Assembly: GCA_947581615.1 (NCBI GenBank)
Contig: CANPVD010000104.1
Coordinates: 62,001 to 126,000 of the forward strand
Source of the DNA: Candidatus Humimonas hydrogenitrophica
Lineage (GTDB): Bacteria; Gemmatimonadota; Gemmatimonadetes; Palauibacterales; Palauibacteraceae
Direction of reading: 5' to 3'
DNA: 64,000 nt
Shown here piece after piece: positions 1-9,840 of this stretch (its first letter is position 1; every line of letters starts with the position of its first letter). The translations under genes and the position numbers were made by a program. A model generated the notes under the pieces. The model was not told the DNA's origin. It was given only the letters and a program-made list of their open reading frames with translations, and made no database searches.

Positions 1-1479
<1,479 letters not shown>

Positions 1480-1488
1480 AGAAGGCCG

Positions 1489-1518
1489 AATGTAGGCGGC
1501 GGCGAGCGAGGGCGGCAA
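1489..1518 (-). promoter_or_regulatory. Candidate hisS-proS promoter
   Basis: On the minus strand TTGCCG (1513-1518) and TACATT (1489-1494) are 18 bases apart. The -10 ends only nine bases before the hisS ATG, so a transcript from here would have almost no leader. The promoter begins right after the upstream terminator, which fits a new unit. Predicted by eye. Confidence 0.4.
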
Positions 1519-1520
1519 GC

Positions 1521-1551
1521 AAAAGCCGGCCGGAGGCTGCCTCCGGCCGGC
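1521..1551 (-). terminator. Rho-independent terminator after the bacilliredoxin gene
   Basis: A perfect 12-bp stem (1525-1536 with 1540-1551) with a three-base loop is followed on the minus strand by TTTT (1524-1521). It lies about 40 bases after the stop of the bacilliredoxin gene and ends that unit before hisS. Confidence 0.75.
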
Positions 1552-1592
1552 TGGACCGCCCCCGAGCGGGGGTATCGGGGGGCGCGGCGACG

Positions 1593-2021
1593 TCAGGCCA
1601 CGGCGCCACACCATCGGTCGAAAGCATCCGTGAGGTCGGCCGCGATCGCCGCCGCCTCGCGTCCCTCGATCTGATGTCGTTCGAGCATGAACACCAGCTC
1701 GCCGTCCCTGAGGAGCGCGAGCGACGGCGACGACGGTCGGTAGCCGGTGAAGTACGACCGGGCCCGCTCGGTCGCCTCGAGGTCCATGCCCGCGAACACG
1801 GTGACCATACGGTCCGGACGGGCGTCGTGGCTCGAGGCCAGCGTCACCGCGGGCCTGGCGTTGCGGGCGGCGCACCCACACACCGAGTTCACGACCACGA
1901 GCACGGAGCCTTCTCCCGCGCCCAGCACGTCGTCCACCTCCTGGGGCGTGCGCAGCTCCTGCACGCCGATCTTCGTCAACTCCTCCCGCATCGGCTGCAC
2001 CAGCCTCGGGTCGTATCGCAT
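1593..2021 (-). CDS. BrxA/BrxB family bacilliredoxin
   Basis: A 142-aa cytoplasmic thiol-disulfide protein of the YphP/DUF1094 family, which in Bacillus removes bacillithiol from mixed disulfides. The family's CGC motif is present (NSVCGCAARNARP, cysteines 48 and 50), and length and fold order match. It follows folC after 24 bases and ends at a clear terminator, so it is the last gene of accD-folC-brx. Whether this organism makes bacillithiol cannot be told here; related proteins also occur where another thiol may serve. Confidence 0.88.
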   Translation of the reverse strand: MRYDPRLVQPMREELTKIGVQELRTPQEVDDVLGAGEGSVLVVVNSVCGCAARNARPAVTLASSHDARPDRMVTVFAGMDLEATERARSYFTGYRPSSPSLALLRDGELVFMLERHQIEGREAAAIAADLTDAFDRWCGAVA

Positions 2022-2045
2022 GGGCTTCCTCCCTGACTCGGTTCC

Positions 2046-3344
2046 TCAGTCACCGGCGTCGAGCGCTTCGAGGGCTTCGGCCACGGTGTGGCACGAGCCG
2101 GCTACTACTACCGTGCCGGGGCCGGCGAGTTCGCGAGCCCGCCCCAGCGCCTCCTCGAGCTCCGGCACCAGGGTGGTGCCCGGCGTCTCGCCGTGCGCGG
2201 CGGCGGGGTCCCAGCGGCGCTCCGACGGTGCCGACGCCGCCTGCGTGAGCACCACCTGCAGCCCCGCATCGAGCACCGCGCCCAGCATGGAGCGCCAGTC
2301 CTTGTCCGACAGGACCGCGAACACGACCACCCATGGCCGAGGGGGCGCCAGACGCCGCAGCGTGTCGAGCAGCGCCGCGACGCCGGCCGGATTGTGGGCC
2401 ACGTCCACCACGCAGGTCCCGCCCGGCCCCTCCAGCATCTCGAAGCGGCCCCTCCAACGGACCCCGGCCAGGCCGGACCGCACCGTCTCATCGGAGATCC
2501 GCAGGGGCAGCGCATCGAGCGCCAGGAGCGCCGTCCCCACGTTGAAGGCCTGGTGGATCCCGGGAAGCGGGACCCTCACACCCAGTCCGCCGGGCCGCGC
2601 CGCGGAGGTGTAGACGAAGGAAGTACCGGCCCGCTCGACCATGACGTCCCCGACCGTGGCGTCCCGACCGAGCCGCAGGAGCGGAGCACCCACCTTCCGG
2701 GCCCGCGCCTCGGCGACCCCCAGCGCCTCGTCCGGGAGCGGTCCCAGCGCCGCCGGGACGCCCGCCTTGAAGATGCCCGCCTTCTCCCCGGCGACCTCCG
2801 AGAGCGTGTCTCCCAGCCACGCGGTGTGCTCGAGCGCCACGCTCGTGAGCGCGCAAGCCTCGGGCGAGAGCACGTTCGTGGCATCCAGGCGACCGCCCAG
2901 ACCGACCTCGACGGCGGCCCACTCGACACCCGCTTCGGCGAAAGCTAGGAAGCCGAGGACGGTGAGCACCTCGAAGTACGTGGCGCTCGAGCCCTCCGAG
3001 ACGCGCAGGAGCCGTTCGGCGCAGGACTCGAGGAGGTCGGCGGACGCCGGCCGGCCCGAGACCCGGATCCGCTCCTCGACGCGGAACAGGTGGGGAGAGG
3101 TGTACAGACCCGTCACGTGCCCGCTCTCGCGCAGGACGGCCTCGATCGAGGCCGCCGCCGAGCCCTTCCCGTTGGTGCCTCCCACGTGGATCGCCCGGAA
3201 GGCGGTCTCGGGATGGTCCAGGACGGCCAGGAGGTCCCGGGTCCGATCGAGCCCCCAGCGCATGGTCGTGAGCGGACGGGAGCCGAGGAGTCGCTCGACG
3301 GCGCTCACGGAACCAACGCAGGGGACGGTGGAACGGCTCAGCAC
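2046..3344 (-). CDS. folC: Folylpolyglutamate/dihydrofolate synthase
   Basis: Mur-ligase-fold enzyme of 432 aa that adds glutamate to folates using ATP. The P-loop HVGGTNGKGS is near residues 53-62, VEVGLGGRLDATN near 144-156, and the C-terminal domain has VVDVAHNP near 314. The frame starts at 3344 and overlaps the end of accD by seven bases, a common accD-folC arrangement. A GTG a few codons downstream could be the real start, because the first dozen residues are not conserved. Whether it also has dihydrofolate synthase activity cannot be read from sequence alone. Confidence 0.93.
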   Translation of the reverse strand: MLSRSTVPCVGSVSAVERLLGSRPLTTMRWGLDRTRDLLAVLDHPETAFRAIHVGGTNGKGSAAASIEAVLRESGHVTGLYTSPHLFRVEERIRVSGRPASADLLESCAERLLRVSEGSSATYFEVLTVLGFLAFAEAGVEWAAVEVGLGGRLDATNVLSPEACALTSVALEHTAWLGDTLSEVAGEKAGIFKAGVPAALGPLPDEALGVAEARARKVGAPLLRLGRDATVGDVMVERAGTSFVYTSAARPGGLGVRVPLPGIHQAFNVGTALLALDALPLRISDETVRSGLAGVRWRGRFEMLEGPGGTCVVDVAHNPAGVAALLDTLRRLAPPRPWVVVFAVLSDKDWRSMLGAVLDAGLQVVLTQAASAPSERRWDPAAAHGETPGTTLVPELEEALGRARELAGPGTVVVAGSCHTVAEALEALDAGD

Positions 3345-4171
3345 ATGTGGCCGAGGAGGACGCTCACCCTCTCCTTGAGCTCGCCGCGAGGAACGATCTG
3401 ATCCACCATCCCGTGCTCGAGCAGGAACTCGGAGCGCTGGAATCCCTCCGGAAGGTCCTGGCGGATCGTCTCGCGGATCACCCTGGGCCCCGCGAAGCCG
3501 ATGAGGGCGCCGGGCTCGGCCAGGATGACGTCTCCCAGCATGGCGTAGCTGGCCGTGACGCCGCCGGTGGTCGGATGCGTCAGGATGCTCAGAAAGGGAA
3601 GACCGGCGTCGGCGACACGATCGAGAGCGGCCGACGTCTTGGCCATCTGCATCAGCGAGTAGATCCCCTCCTGCATACGGGCCCCGCCCGAGGCCGACAC
3701 GATGATCAGCGGGTCCCTCTCGTCCACCGCGCGCTCGGCCAGCCTGCGGATCTTCTCCCCGACGACCGACCCCATGGAGCCGCCGATGAAACGGAATTCC
3801 ATCGCCCCCAGCTTCACCTGCCGTCCGTCCACCCGACCGGAGCCGGTCCGGATGGCGTCCTCCGGTCCCACTTCCTCGCTGGCCGCCTCGATCCGGTCCC
3901 GGTAGCTCTTCGAGTCGACGAATCCGAGCGGGTCGGCCGAGCGCAGACCGGTGTCGAACTCCTCCTCGAAGCCCTCATCCAGCAGGAGGCCGGCGTAGGT
4001 GAGCGCGTCGATCCGGAAGTGATGACCGCAGGTCGGGCACACGTGGTCATTCTCGGCCAGTCGGCCGCTGTAGAGGATCTCTCCGCAGCCATCGCACTTC
4101 TCCCACACGTCCGGTGGGAGCTCGCGCTTCTGCGAGGTGATCTTCTGCTTCGGCTTCTTGAACCAGGACAT
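3338..4171 (-). CDS. accD: Acetyl-CoA carboxylase carboxyltransferase subunit beta
   Basis: The beta half of the carboxyltransferase that moves CO2 from biotin to acetyl-CoA, giving malonyl-CoA for fatty acid synthesis; it pairs with AccA, not in this window. The 277-aa protein has an N-terminal zinc ribbon (Cys26, Cys29, Cys45, Cys48). The crotonase-like core has IIVSASGGARMQEG near 163-176 and LSILTHPTTGGVTASYA near 200. The ATG at 4171 gives the expected MSWFKKPK start. It heads an accD-folC-bacilliredoxin unit. Confidence 0.96.
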   Translation of the reverse strand: MSWFKKPKQKITSQKRELPPDVWEKCDGCGEILYSGRLAENDHVCPTCGHHFRIDALTYAGLLLDEGFEEEFDTGLRSADPLGFVDSKSYRDRIEAASEEVGPEDAIRTGSGRVDGRQVKLGAMEFRFIGGSMGSVVGEKIRRLAERAVDERDPLIIVSASGGARMQEGIYSLMQMAKTSAALDRVADAGLPFLSILTHPTTGGVTASYAMLGDVILAEPGALIGFAGPRVIRETIRQDLPEGFQRSEFLLEHGMVDQIVPRGELKERVSVLLGHMC

Positions 4172-4206
4172 GGTTCCTCTCGTGCGAGTCTGGAGTGGCG
4201 CGGCGG

Positions 4207-4212
4207 AATATA
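4207..4212 (-). promoter_or_regulatory. Candidate -10 element upstream of accD
   Basis: TATATT on the minus strand stands out in a GC-rich 67-base spacer between the rodA stop and the accD start. No good -35 is visible at 16-18 bases. It may start the accD-folC unit separately from the rod-shape operon. Confidence 0.3.
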
Positions 4213-4238
4213 ACCGGCCCGCCGGGCGTCGGGCGACA

Positions 4239-5462
4239 TCAACTCTCGGCCGCCACCCTCTCCACCATGGCCAGGCCCGCCCACACCGACACGAGGAAGC
4301 TCCCCCCGTAACTCAGGAACGGGAGCGGCAGACCCGTGATCGGCATGAGCCCCACGGTCATACCCACGTTGATCACGAGGTGTGCGAACCAGACGCCGAA
4401 CAGGCAGAAGACGACCGTGCCGCCGAACTCGCTCGGCGCGTCCCGCGCATCGGCGAGGATACGCCCCAGGAACCAGCCGAGCAGGGCCAGGAAGACCACC
4501 ACGCCGATGAAGCCGAGCTCCTCTCCCACCACGGAGAAGATGAAGTCGGTGTGCTGCTCGGGAAGGAAGGCGAGCCGCTTCTGCGGGCCGTGCAGGTACC
4601 CCTGGCCCAGCAGTCCTCCCGAGCCGATGGCCACCTTGGATTGGACCAGGTGCCAGCCCGAGCCCCGGGGGTCGGCATCGGGGTTCAGGAACACGAGCAG
4701 CCGGTCCTGCTGGTAGGGCTCCAGCCGGGACCACAGCGGCAGCGTCAGCGCACCCGTCGCCACGTTGGCCGCCAGGACCGCCAGGGATTCGCTGAGGTAC
4801 GGCCGGTGCACGTACAGGAAGGCGGCCAGCACGACGATCCACACGCCCCACACGACCGCCGAGAAGCCAAGCAGCAGGCTGACGCCCGGGCTGACCAGGA
4901 GGAACAGCATCGCCAGCGGCACCCCCGCCCAGTAGAGGGCCGCGATGAGGATCACACCGAAGATGATGGCGCTTCCGAGGTCGGGCTGAGCGAGCACGAG
5001 GACCATGGGGACCAGCACCACGAGGACGGGCTTCCAGAGCTCGATCAGTCGGCCGGCGGGGGTACCGTTGCCCGACACGGTCCTGGCGAGGAGCAGGATC
5101 GTCGCCAGCTTGGCGAATTCGGCGGGCTGAAGGCGCGCCGGCCCGAGGTTGATCCAGCTCCGCGTGCCTCCCGGACCCGTGCCGACGACCAGTACGATGC
5201 CCAGGAGGGCGAGTGCCGCCACGTAGGCGCCCGGGGCGGCCCACTCGAGCCAGCGGAGCGGCACCCGCGAGACGACCACGAACCCCGCCAGCGCGATGGC
5301 CAGCCACAGCAACTGTCGCCGCCAGATGCCCGTGGCCACGGACGGGACGTCGACCTGCCCCGCCGAGAAGATCATGGCGAGCCCCAGGGCGCTCAGGAGA
5401 AGGGCGAGCCCCAGGAGCTGGACGTCGCCGACCTGCTCCCGCCAGCGGGCGCCCTCGCTCAC
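4239..5462 (-). CDS. rodA: Rod-shape peptidoglycan glycosyltransferase RodA
   Basis: SEDS-family membrane glycosyltransferase of 407 aa that polymerises lipid II in the elongasome together with PBP2. About ten hydrophobic segments are visible. Family motifs include GGTRSWINLGPARLQPAEFAK near 113, QPDLGSA near 166, and EQHTDFIFSVVGEELGF and GLPLPFLSYGGS in the C-terminal third. The GTG start at 5462 overlaps the mrdA stop in a GTGA tetramer, so the frame upstream of it is shadow and translation is probably coupled to PBP2. Confidence 0.94.
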   Translation of the reverse strand: MSEGARWREQVGDVQLLGLALLLSALGLAMIFSAGQVDVPSVATGIWRRQLLWLAIALAGFVVVSRVPLRWLEWAAPGAYVAALALLGIVLVVGTGPGGTRSWINLGPARLQPAEFAKLATILLLARTVSGNGTPAGRLIELWKPVLVVLVPMVLVLAQPDLGSAIIFGVILIAALYWAGVPLAMLFLLVSPGVSLLLGFSAVVWGVWIVVLAAFLYVHRPYLSESLAVLAANVATGALTLPLWSRLEPYQQDRLLVFLNPDADPRGSGWHLVQSKVAIGSGGLLGQGYLHGPQKRLAFLPEQHTDFIFSVVGEELGFIGVVVFLALLGWFLGRILADARDAPSEFGGTVVFCLFGVWFAHLVINVGMTVGLMPITGLPLPFLSYGGSFLVSVWAGLAMVERVAAES

Positions 5463-7297
5463 CGGCCCTCCCCGGCGACCCCGGTGTCCGCGGCCGGAGC
5501 CGCTGCGCTGTCGGCCGGCGCCGGGTGGATCTCCTCCAGGTAGCGCTCGACGATCGCCGAGACGTAAGGCACGGCCAGCGACACGGTGTTGTCCGGGTGG
5601 CCGTGCTCCACCACCGCCGCGACGACGATGTCGGGGTCCTGCGCGGGCGCGAATGCCACGAACCAGGAGTGCGGCGCGCCCTGGGGGTTCTGCGCGGTGC
5701 CGGTCTTGCCGGCCATGGTCCAGCGCTCCAGGCGCCACGGGTAGGCCGTCCCCTTCGGATCGTTGACCACGCTCACCAGCGCATCCACCAGCTGGCGGCG
5801 CTCGGCATCGGGGAGGTCCAGCGACCAGTCGACCCGTCGGCGCTCCAGGGCCCGGCTGCGGAGCAGGTGAGGCACGATCGGCCGGCGTCCCGTGGCCAGG
5901 GCCGCGTAGAACAGGACCTGGCGCAGCAGCGGCTGCTGGTTCTCGCCCTGTCCGATGGCCAGGTTCAGGACCACCGACTCGGTCCACCCTCGCGGCCCGT
6001 ACCGGCGGTCGAACCATTCGCGCGACGCGGGAAAGTAGCCCGCCGCCTCGTGTGGGAGGTCGATGCCGGTGGGATCGCCGAAGCCGAGCCGGTGCGAACC
6101 GTCCATCATCGCGTCCAGGCCCAGCTTCATGCCCAGCTGGTAGAAGTAGACGTCGCAACTCTGCTCGATCGCCCCCGCAAGGCTCAGGGAGCCGTGACCT
6201 GCCGGTTTCCAGCACCGCCACACACGGGTCCCGTAACGAAGGGCGCCCCGACAGGGTATGTCCATGTGGTCGCCGATCGAGACCACACCTCGTCGCATCG
6301 CGATGGCGGAGATCACGGGCTTGAAGGTCGAGCCGGGGGGATAGGCCGCGCCGGTGACCCGGTTGAGCAGCGGCTTGGCCGGATCGTCGCGCAACGACTC
6401 CCACGTGTCCACATCCACGCCGCCCACGAACGCGTTGGGGTCGAACTCGGGATGGCTGTAGAAGAGCAGCGCCTCACCGGTGTGCGGGTCGACCGCCACC
6501 ACCGCTCCGCGATGGTCGGGCGGGAAGGTCGAATCCGCGAAGTCCTGAAGCTTCATGTCCAGTCCGAGCTCCAGATCGTGCCCCGGCACCGGGGGAACGG
6601 CGGGACCGGGCCCCATCTCGCGGACGATCGAGCCGAGCGCGTTGACCTCGACGTAGCGGACGCCCGGATCACCTCCCAGGGTGTCCTCGTACTCGCGCTC
6701 CAGGCCCATCTTGCCCACGATGCGACCCGCGTCGTAGCCCGCGAACGCCGGATTCTTGAGCTCGGATTCGCTGATCTCCCCGACGTAGCCGACCACGTGG
6801 GCGACCACGTGGCCGTCCGGGTAGCGACGGCGTGGCCTCATGTCCACGACGGCCCTGCGGAACTCCGGCCGACGTTCCTCGATCGAGGAGACCTGCTGGA
6901 AGCTGGCGTCGTCGCTCACCAGGAGGGGACGCTGCGGGAGGGCCTCGTACTTCTGCATGAGCGCCTGCTGGTCCCGCGCGTCGAGGCCGAGGATCGGCGC
7001 CAACCGCGCGAGGCTGGCCCGAACGGTGTCCTCTCGGCCCGGGAGGAGGGACACCGAATAGCCGGGCACGTTCTCGGCGATCACGCGCCCGTTGCGGTCG
7101 TACATCGTGCCGCGCGGCGCAGGCACCGTGATGGCGCGCAGGCGATTCCGCTCCGAGCGCAGTTCGTAGCTGCTCGAATGGAGCACCTGCAGACGGAAGA
7201 AGGCGCCCACCAGAACGAGCACCGCGAGCACCAGCACGACCCGCGCACCCCGGGCCCGGTGGCGGCTCCGATCCGTCTTCTCGCTCTCGCCCAACAT
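5459..7297 (-). CDS. mrdA: Penicillin-binding protein 2 (transpeptidase)
   Basis: Class B PBP of 612 aa that cross-links peptidoglycan during side-wall growth. One N-terminal membrane segment (about 18-36) is followed by a dimerisation domain (VGEISESELKNP, about 190-201). The transpeptidase motifs are STFK at 323-326 (nucleophile Ser323), SCD at 380-382 where SxN is usual, and KTG at 531-533. SCD is the usual second motif in E. coli-type PBP2. It follows mreD after nine bases and is GTGA-coupled to rodA. The last 20 residues are Ala/Pro-rich and unconserved. Confidence 0.94.
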   Translation of the reverse strand: MLGESEKTDRSRHRARGARVVLVLAVLVLVGAFFRLQVLHSSSYELRSERNRLRAITVPAPRGTMYDRNGRVIAENVPGYSVSLLPGREDTVRASLARLAPILGLDARDQQALMQKYEALPQRPLLVSDDASFQQVSSIEERRPEFRRAVVDMRPRRRYPDGHVVAHVVGYVGEISESELKNPAFAGYDAGRIVGKMGLEREYEDTLGGDPGVRYVEVNALGSIVREMGPGPAVPPVPGHDLELGLDMKLQDFADSTFPPDHRGAVVAVDPHTGEALLFYSHPEFDPNAFVGGVDVDTWESLRDDPAKPLLNRVTGAAYPPGSTFKPVISAIAMRRGVVSIGDHMDIPCRGALRYGTRVWRCWKPAGHGSLSLAGAIEQSCDVYFYQLGMKLGLDAMMDGSHRLGFGDPTGIDLPHEAAGYFPASREWFDRRYGPRGWTESVVLNLAIGQGENQQPLLRQVLFYAALATGRRPIVPHLLRSRALERRRVDWSLDLPDAERRQLVDALVSVVNDPKGTAYPWRLERWTMAGKTGTAQNPQGAPHSWFVAFAPAQDPDIVVAAVVEHGHPDNTVSLAVPYVSAIVERYLEEIHPAPADSAAAPAADTGVAGEGR

Positions 7298-7306
7298 CGG
7301 GAGTCG

Positions 7307-7789
7307 CTACACCGCCGAGGGCCGCGAGGTCACCGCTCGCTCGACCAGGAGCACCAGGAGGGCCGTCAGGGCCGCCGAGACGGGCGACTGCACGAGCCAT
7401 TCGAACCAGTCCAGCGGAGCGCCCACCGCGAGCAGCTCTCCCAGGTGGAGCGCCCACACGCCCACGAACGCGAAGGCTGGCAGGAACAGGGCGGAGTCGG
7501 CGAAGAACAGCTCACGGGCCCGGGCGGCCACGTAGCTTACCAGCGCGAAGGTCGCGGCCAGGGTGCCCATGCCCTCCAGGGCCATGGCCCCCTCGAGCAG
7601 GCCGGCCCCGAATCCCACGACGGCCGCGGTCCCGGGCCGCACGTGTAGGGCGGCCAGCATGAGGGCGCCCGCCAGCAGGTCGGGCGCGAAGGGTCGGGCT
7701 ACCAGGAGCGGACGCAGCAGGAAGTGGGCGACCAGCAGCGCCGCGATCGTGAGGACCGTCATCAGGCCGCCGCCCGTGGCGTTGTTCAC
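7307..7789 (-). CDS. mreD: Rod shape-determining protein MreD
   Basis: Small membrane protein of the elongasome, about 160 aa with five hydrophobic segments (for example AALLVAHFLLRPLLV and SAALTALLVLLVE). MreD is poorly conserved, so the call rests on size, hydrophobicity and its place between mreC and mrdA. The GTG at 7789 overlaps the mreC stop as GTGA; an ATG at 7762 nine codons later is the alternative start. Neither has a strong Shine-Dalgarno, and the overlap was preferred because this genome uses it often. Confidence 0.85.
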   Translation of the reverse strand: MNNATGGGLMTVLTIAALLVAHFLLRPLLVARPFAPDLLAGALMLAALHVRPGTAAVVGFGAGLLEGAMALEGMGTLAATFALVSYVAARARELFFADSALFLPAFAFVGVWALHLGELLAVGAPLDWFEWLVQSPVSAALTALLVLLVERAVTSRPSAV

Positions 7790-8598
7790 GGCCCTGCCGG
7801 CCTGCGCCACACGAGCGCCACGTCCACCTGCTCGGGCCGGACCGCCGGCTCGACGCGATAGCTCTTCTCCCATCCGGACTCGACGGCCGACACCGAGCGC
7901 ACCGTGCCGACGGGGATGCCCGGAGGATACAGGCCGCCGAGCCCGGACGTGTACAGAACCGTCCCCGGGGGAATGTCGGTCTGGTAGGGCGCTCCCTCCA
8001 GGATCATCATCGGCTGGTCGGGGTCGTCCCCGGCCCGCACGATCCCGCTGGCCGTGCCGGTCGCGGTGCGGACGCTGACCCGGAAGTCGGGATGCGTCCA
8101 GAACTGGCCCCGCGTGGCGTGAGCGGTGGACGACCGGAGCACTCCCACGAGCCCCCGGGCAGTGAACACCCCGGCGGGCGCTCGCACGCCGTCGTCCGAG
8201 CCCCTGCGTACCAGGAAGGTCTGGTCCTCCCCCCCCGGTACCCGACCGGGCTCGAGCTCGACCGCGACGAGGGTGTCTGAAGGTCGGGGGCCCAGCGATA
8301 GGACCTCGCGAAGGCGAGCGTTCTCCTCCAGGGCCTGGCGGGCCTCGATCAGGTCCCGGGCGAGCGAGTCGCGCTCCGTCTCCAGGACCGCCAGGCGGGC
8401 CGAGAGTCGCGTGCGGCGCGCCACGGCCTCCTGGGTCAGGAGGACGGGCGCGAGGACGGAGGAGCGGAGCGCGTGCGTCAGCACGAGGCGTCGGGCGGGT
8501 GTCAGGACGCCAATGAGGGTGCCGACCAGCACGCACAGGACGGTGACCGCCAGGTCCACCCTTCCCCGGCCCGGCTCGCTCACGCCCGTGAAAGCCAC
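7786..8598 (-). CDS. mreC: Rod shape-determining protein MreC
   Basis: Bitopic membrane protein of 270 aa that links cytoplasmic MreB to the periplasmic PBP2/RodA machinery. There is one membrane segment near 15-33 and a coiled coil near 60-100 (LAVLETERDSLARDLIEAR). Two beta-barrel domains follow, with GVFTARGLVGVL near 144 and the typical GLGGLYPPGIPVGTV near 219. It follows mreB after seven bases. Length and domain order match the family. Confidence 0.93.
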   Translation of the reverse strand: MAFTGVSEPGRGRVDLAVTVLCVLVGTLIGVLTPARRLVLTHALRSSVLAPVLLTQEAVARRTRLSARLAVLETERDSLARDLIEARQALEENARLREVLSLGPRPSDTLVAVELEPGRVPGGEDQTFLVRRGSDDGVRAPAGVFTARGLVGVLRSSTAHATRGQFWTHPDFRVSVRTATGTASGIVRAGDDPDQPMMILEGAPYQTDIPPGTVLYTSGLGGLYPPGIPVGTVRSVSAVESGWEKSYRVEPAVRPEQVDVALVWRRPAGP

Positions 8599-8605
8599 CC
8601 GTGGG

Positions 8606-9640
8606 TCAGGTCGTCAGGACGTTCCGATAGCGGTCGAAGTCGTCCAGGATCCGACCCGTTCCCCGCACCACGCACGTGAGAGGCTCCTCGTCCACGTGGA
8701 TGGGCAGACCCGTCTCCTCGCGGAGCAGGACGTCGAGGCCGCGGACGAGCGACCCGCCTCCGGTCATCGTGATGCCCCGATCCACGATGTCCGACGCCAG
8801 CTCCGGTGGGGTGATCTCGAGCGCCCGTCGGACCGCACCCACGATCTGCTGAATGGGCTCCTGCATGCACTCGCGGATCTCGGCCGAGTGGACACGGACC
8901 GTCTTGGGGATGCCCGACACCAGGTCGCGCCCCTTGACCATCATCTCGCGCTCCTCCCCGTCCGGGTAGGCGGACCCGATCTGGATCTTGATCGCCTCGG
9001 CCGTGGGCTCTCCGATGAGGAGGTTGTAGTTCTTGCGGAGGAAGGTGACGATCGCCGCGTCGAGCTCGTCGCCGGCCACGCGGATCGACGTGTCGGCCAC
9101 CGATCCCGACAGCGCGATCACGGCGATCTCCGTCGTTCCGCCGCCGACGTCGATCACCATGTTCCCGGTGGGCGTCTCGACCGGAAGGCCCACCCCGATG
9201 GCGGCCGCCATGGGCTCGGCCACCATATAGACCTCCTTGGCCCCTGCCGCATGGGCGCTCGAGCGGACGGCCCGCCGCTCCAGCTCGGTGATCCCGGAGG
9301 GCACGCCCACGACCACCCGTGGACGGATCTTGAAGAACCGGTTCGAGGTGACGGTCTTCAGGAAGAAGCGCAGCATGATCTCGGTGACGTCCACGTCGGC
9401 GATCACGCCGTCCTTGAGTGGACGCACGGCCTCGATACCCGTCGGCGTTCGGCCCAGCATGCGCTTGGCCTCGAGGCCGATCCCCTTGATGCGTCCGCTG
9501 CCCTTCTCCATGGCCACGACGGATGGCTCGTTCAGGACGATCCCCTCGCCCTTGACGTAGACCACCGTGTTGGCCGTGCCAAGATCGACGCCTATGTCGT
9601 TGATGGGCAGCAGGCTACCCATCCGAAACCATTTGGCCAT
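8606..9640 (-). CDS. mreB: Actin-like rod shape protein MreB
   Basis: ATP-binding actin homologue of 344 aa that forms membrane filaments guiding elongation. The phosphate-1 motif GVDLGTANTVVYVKG lies near residues 17-31, VVVGVPSGITELE near 113 and VIDVGGGTTEIAV near 164; TGGGSLVRGLD and PLTCVVRGTGR are at the C-terminus. It is the first gene of mreBCD-mrdA-rodA. The ATG at 9640 was used; an internal ATG seven codons in is a possible start, but the MAKWF amphipathic tip is typical. Confidence 0.96.
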   Translation of the reverse strand: MAKWFRMGSLLPINDIGVDLGTANTVVYVKGEGIVLNEPSVVAMEKGSGRIKGIGLEAKRMLGRTPTGIEAVRPLKDGVIADVDVTEIMLRFFLKTVTSNRFFKIRPRVVVGVPSGITELERRAVRSSAHAAGAKEVYMVAEPMAAAIGVGLPVETPTGNMVIDVGGGTTEIAVIALSGSVADTSIRVAGDELDAAIVTFLRKNYNLLIGEPTAEAIKIQIGSAYPDGEEREMMVKGRDLVSGIPKTVRVHSAEIRECMQEPIQQIVGAVRRALEITPPELASDIVDRGITMTGGGSLVRGLDVLLREETGLPIHVDEEPLTCVVRGTGRILDDFDRYRNVLTT

Positions 9641-9761
9641 GCGAGAACCCGACGAAAGCTAGAGCTGCGCCCGACCCGGATCGCGGCCGAGGGGTCGGCG
9701 ACGCGTCCGGACTGGCCCGACCGGGAGGGCGTGAGGAGGCTCACCCTCCGGGAACCGGCGC

Positions 9762-9790
9762 AATCTAGACCGACGTCCCGTGCGGCGAAA
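9762..9790 (-). promoter_or_regulatory. Candidate mreB operon promoter
   Basis: In the 200-base spacer upstream of mreB the minus strand has TTTCGC (9785-9790) and TAGATT (9762-9767), 17 bases apart. The -35 is weak. The transcript would carry a leader of about 115 bases, with an imperfect GGAGGG/CCCTCC hairpin near 9722-9750. Nothing else is evident in the spacer. Confidence 0.35.
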
Positions 9791-9840
9791 GGAGATCGCG
9801 GAGCCTCAGGCCCGGTCGGTCCGCCGCGTCGACGGGAGGC

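Noticed and set aside
5213-7648. An 811-codon plus-strand frame opposite mrdA and rodA
   Set aside because: Composition is His/Arg/Gly-rich with no family features, and the minus strand carries clear PBP2 and RodA motifs.
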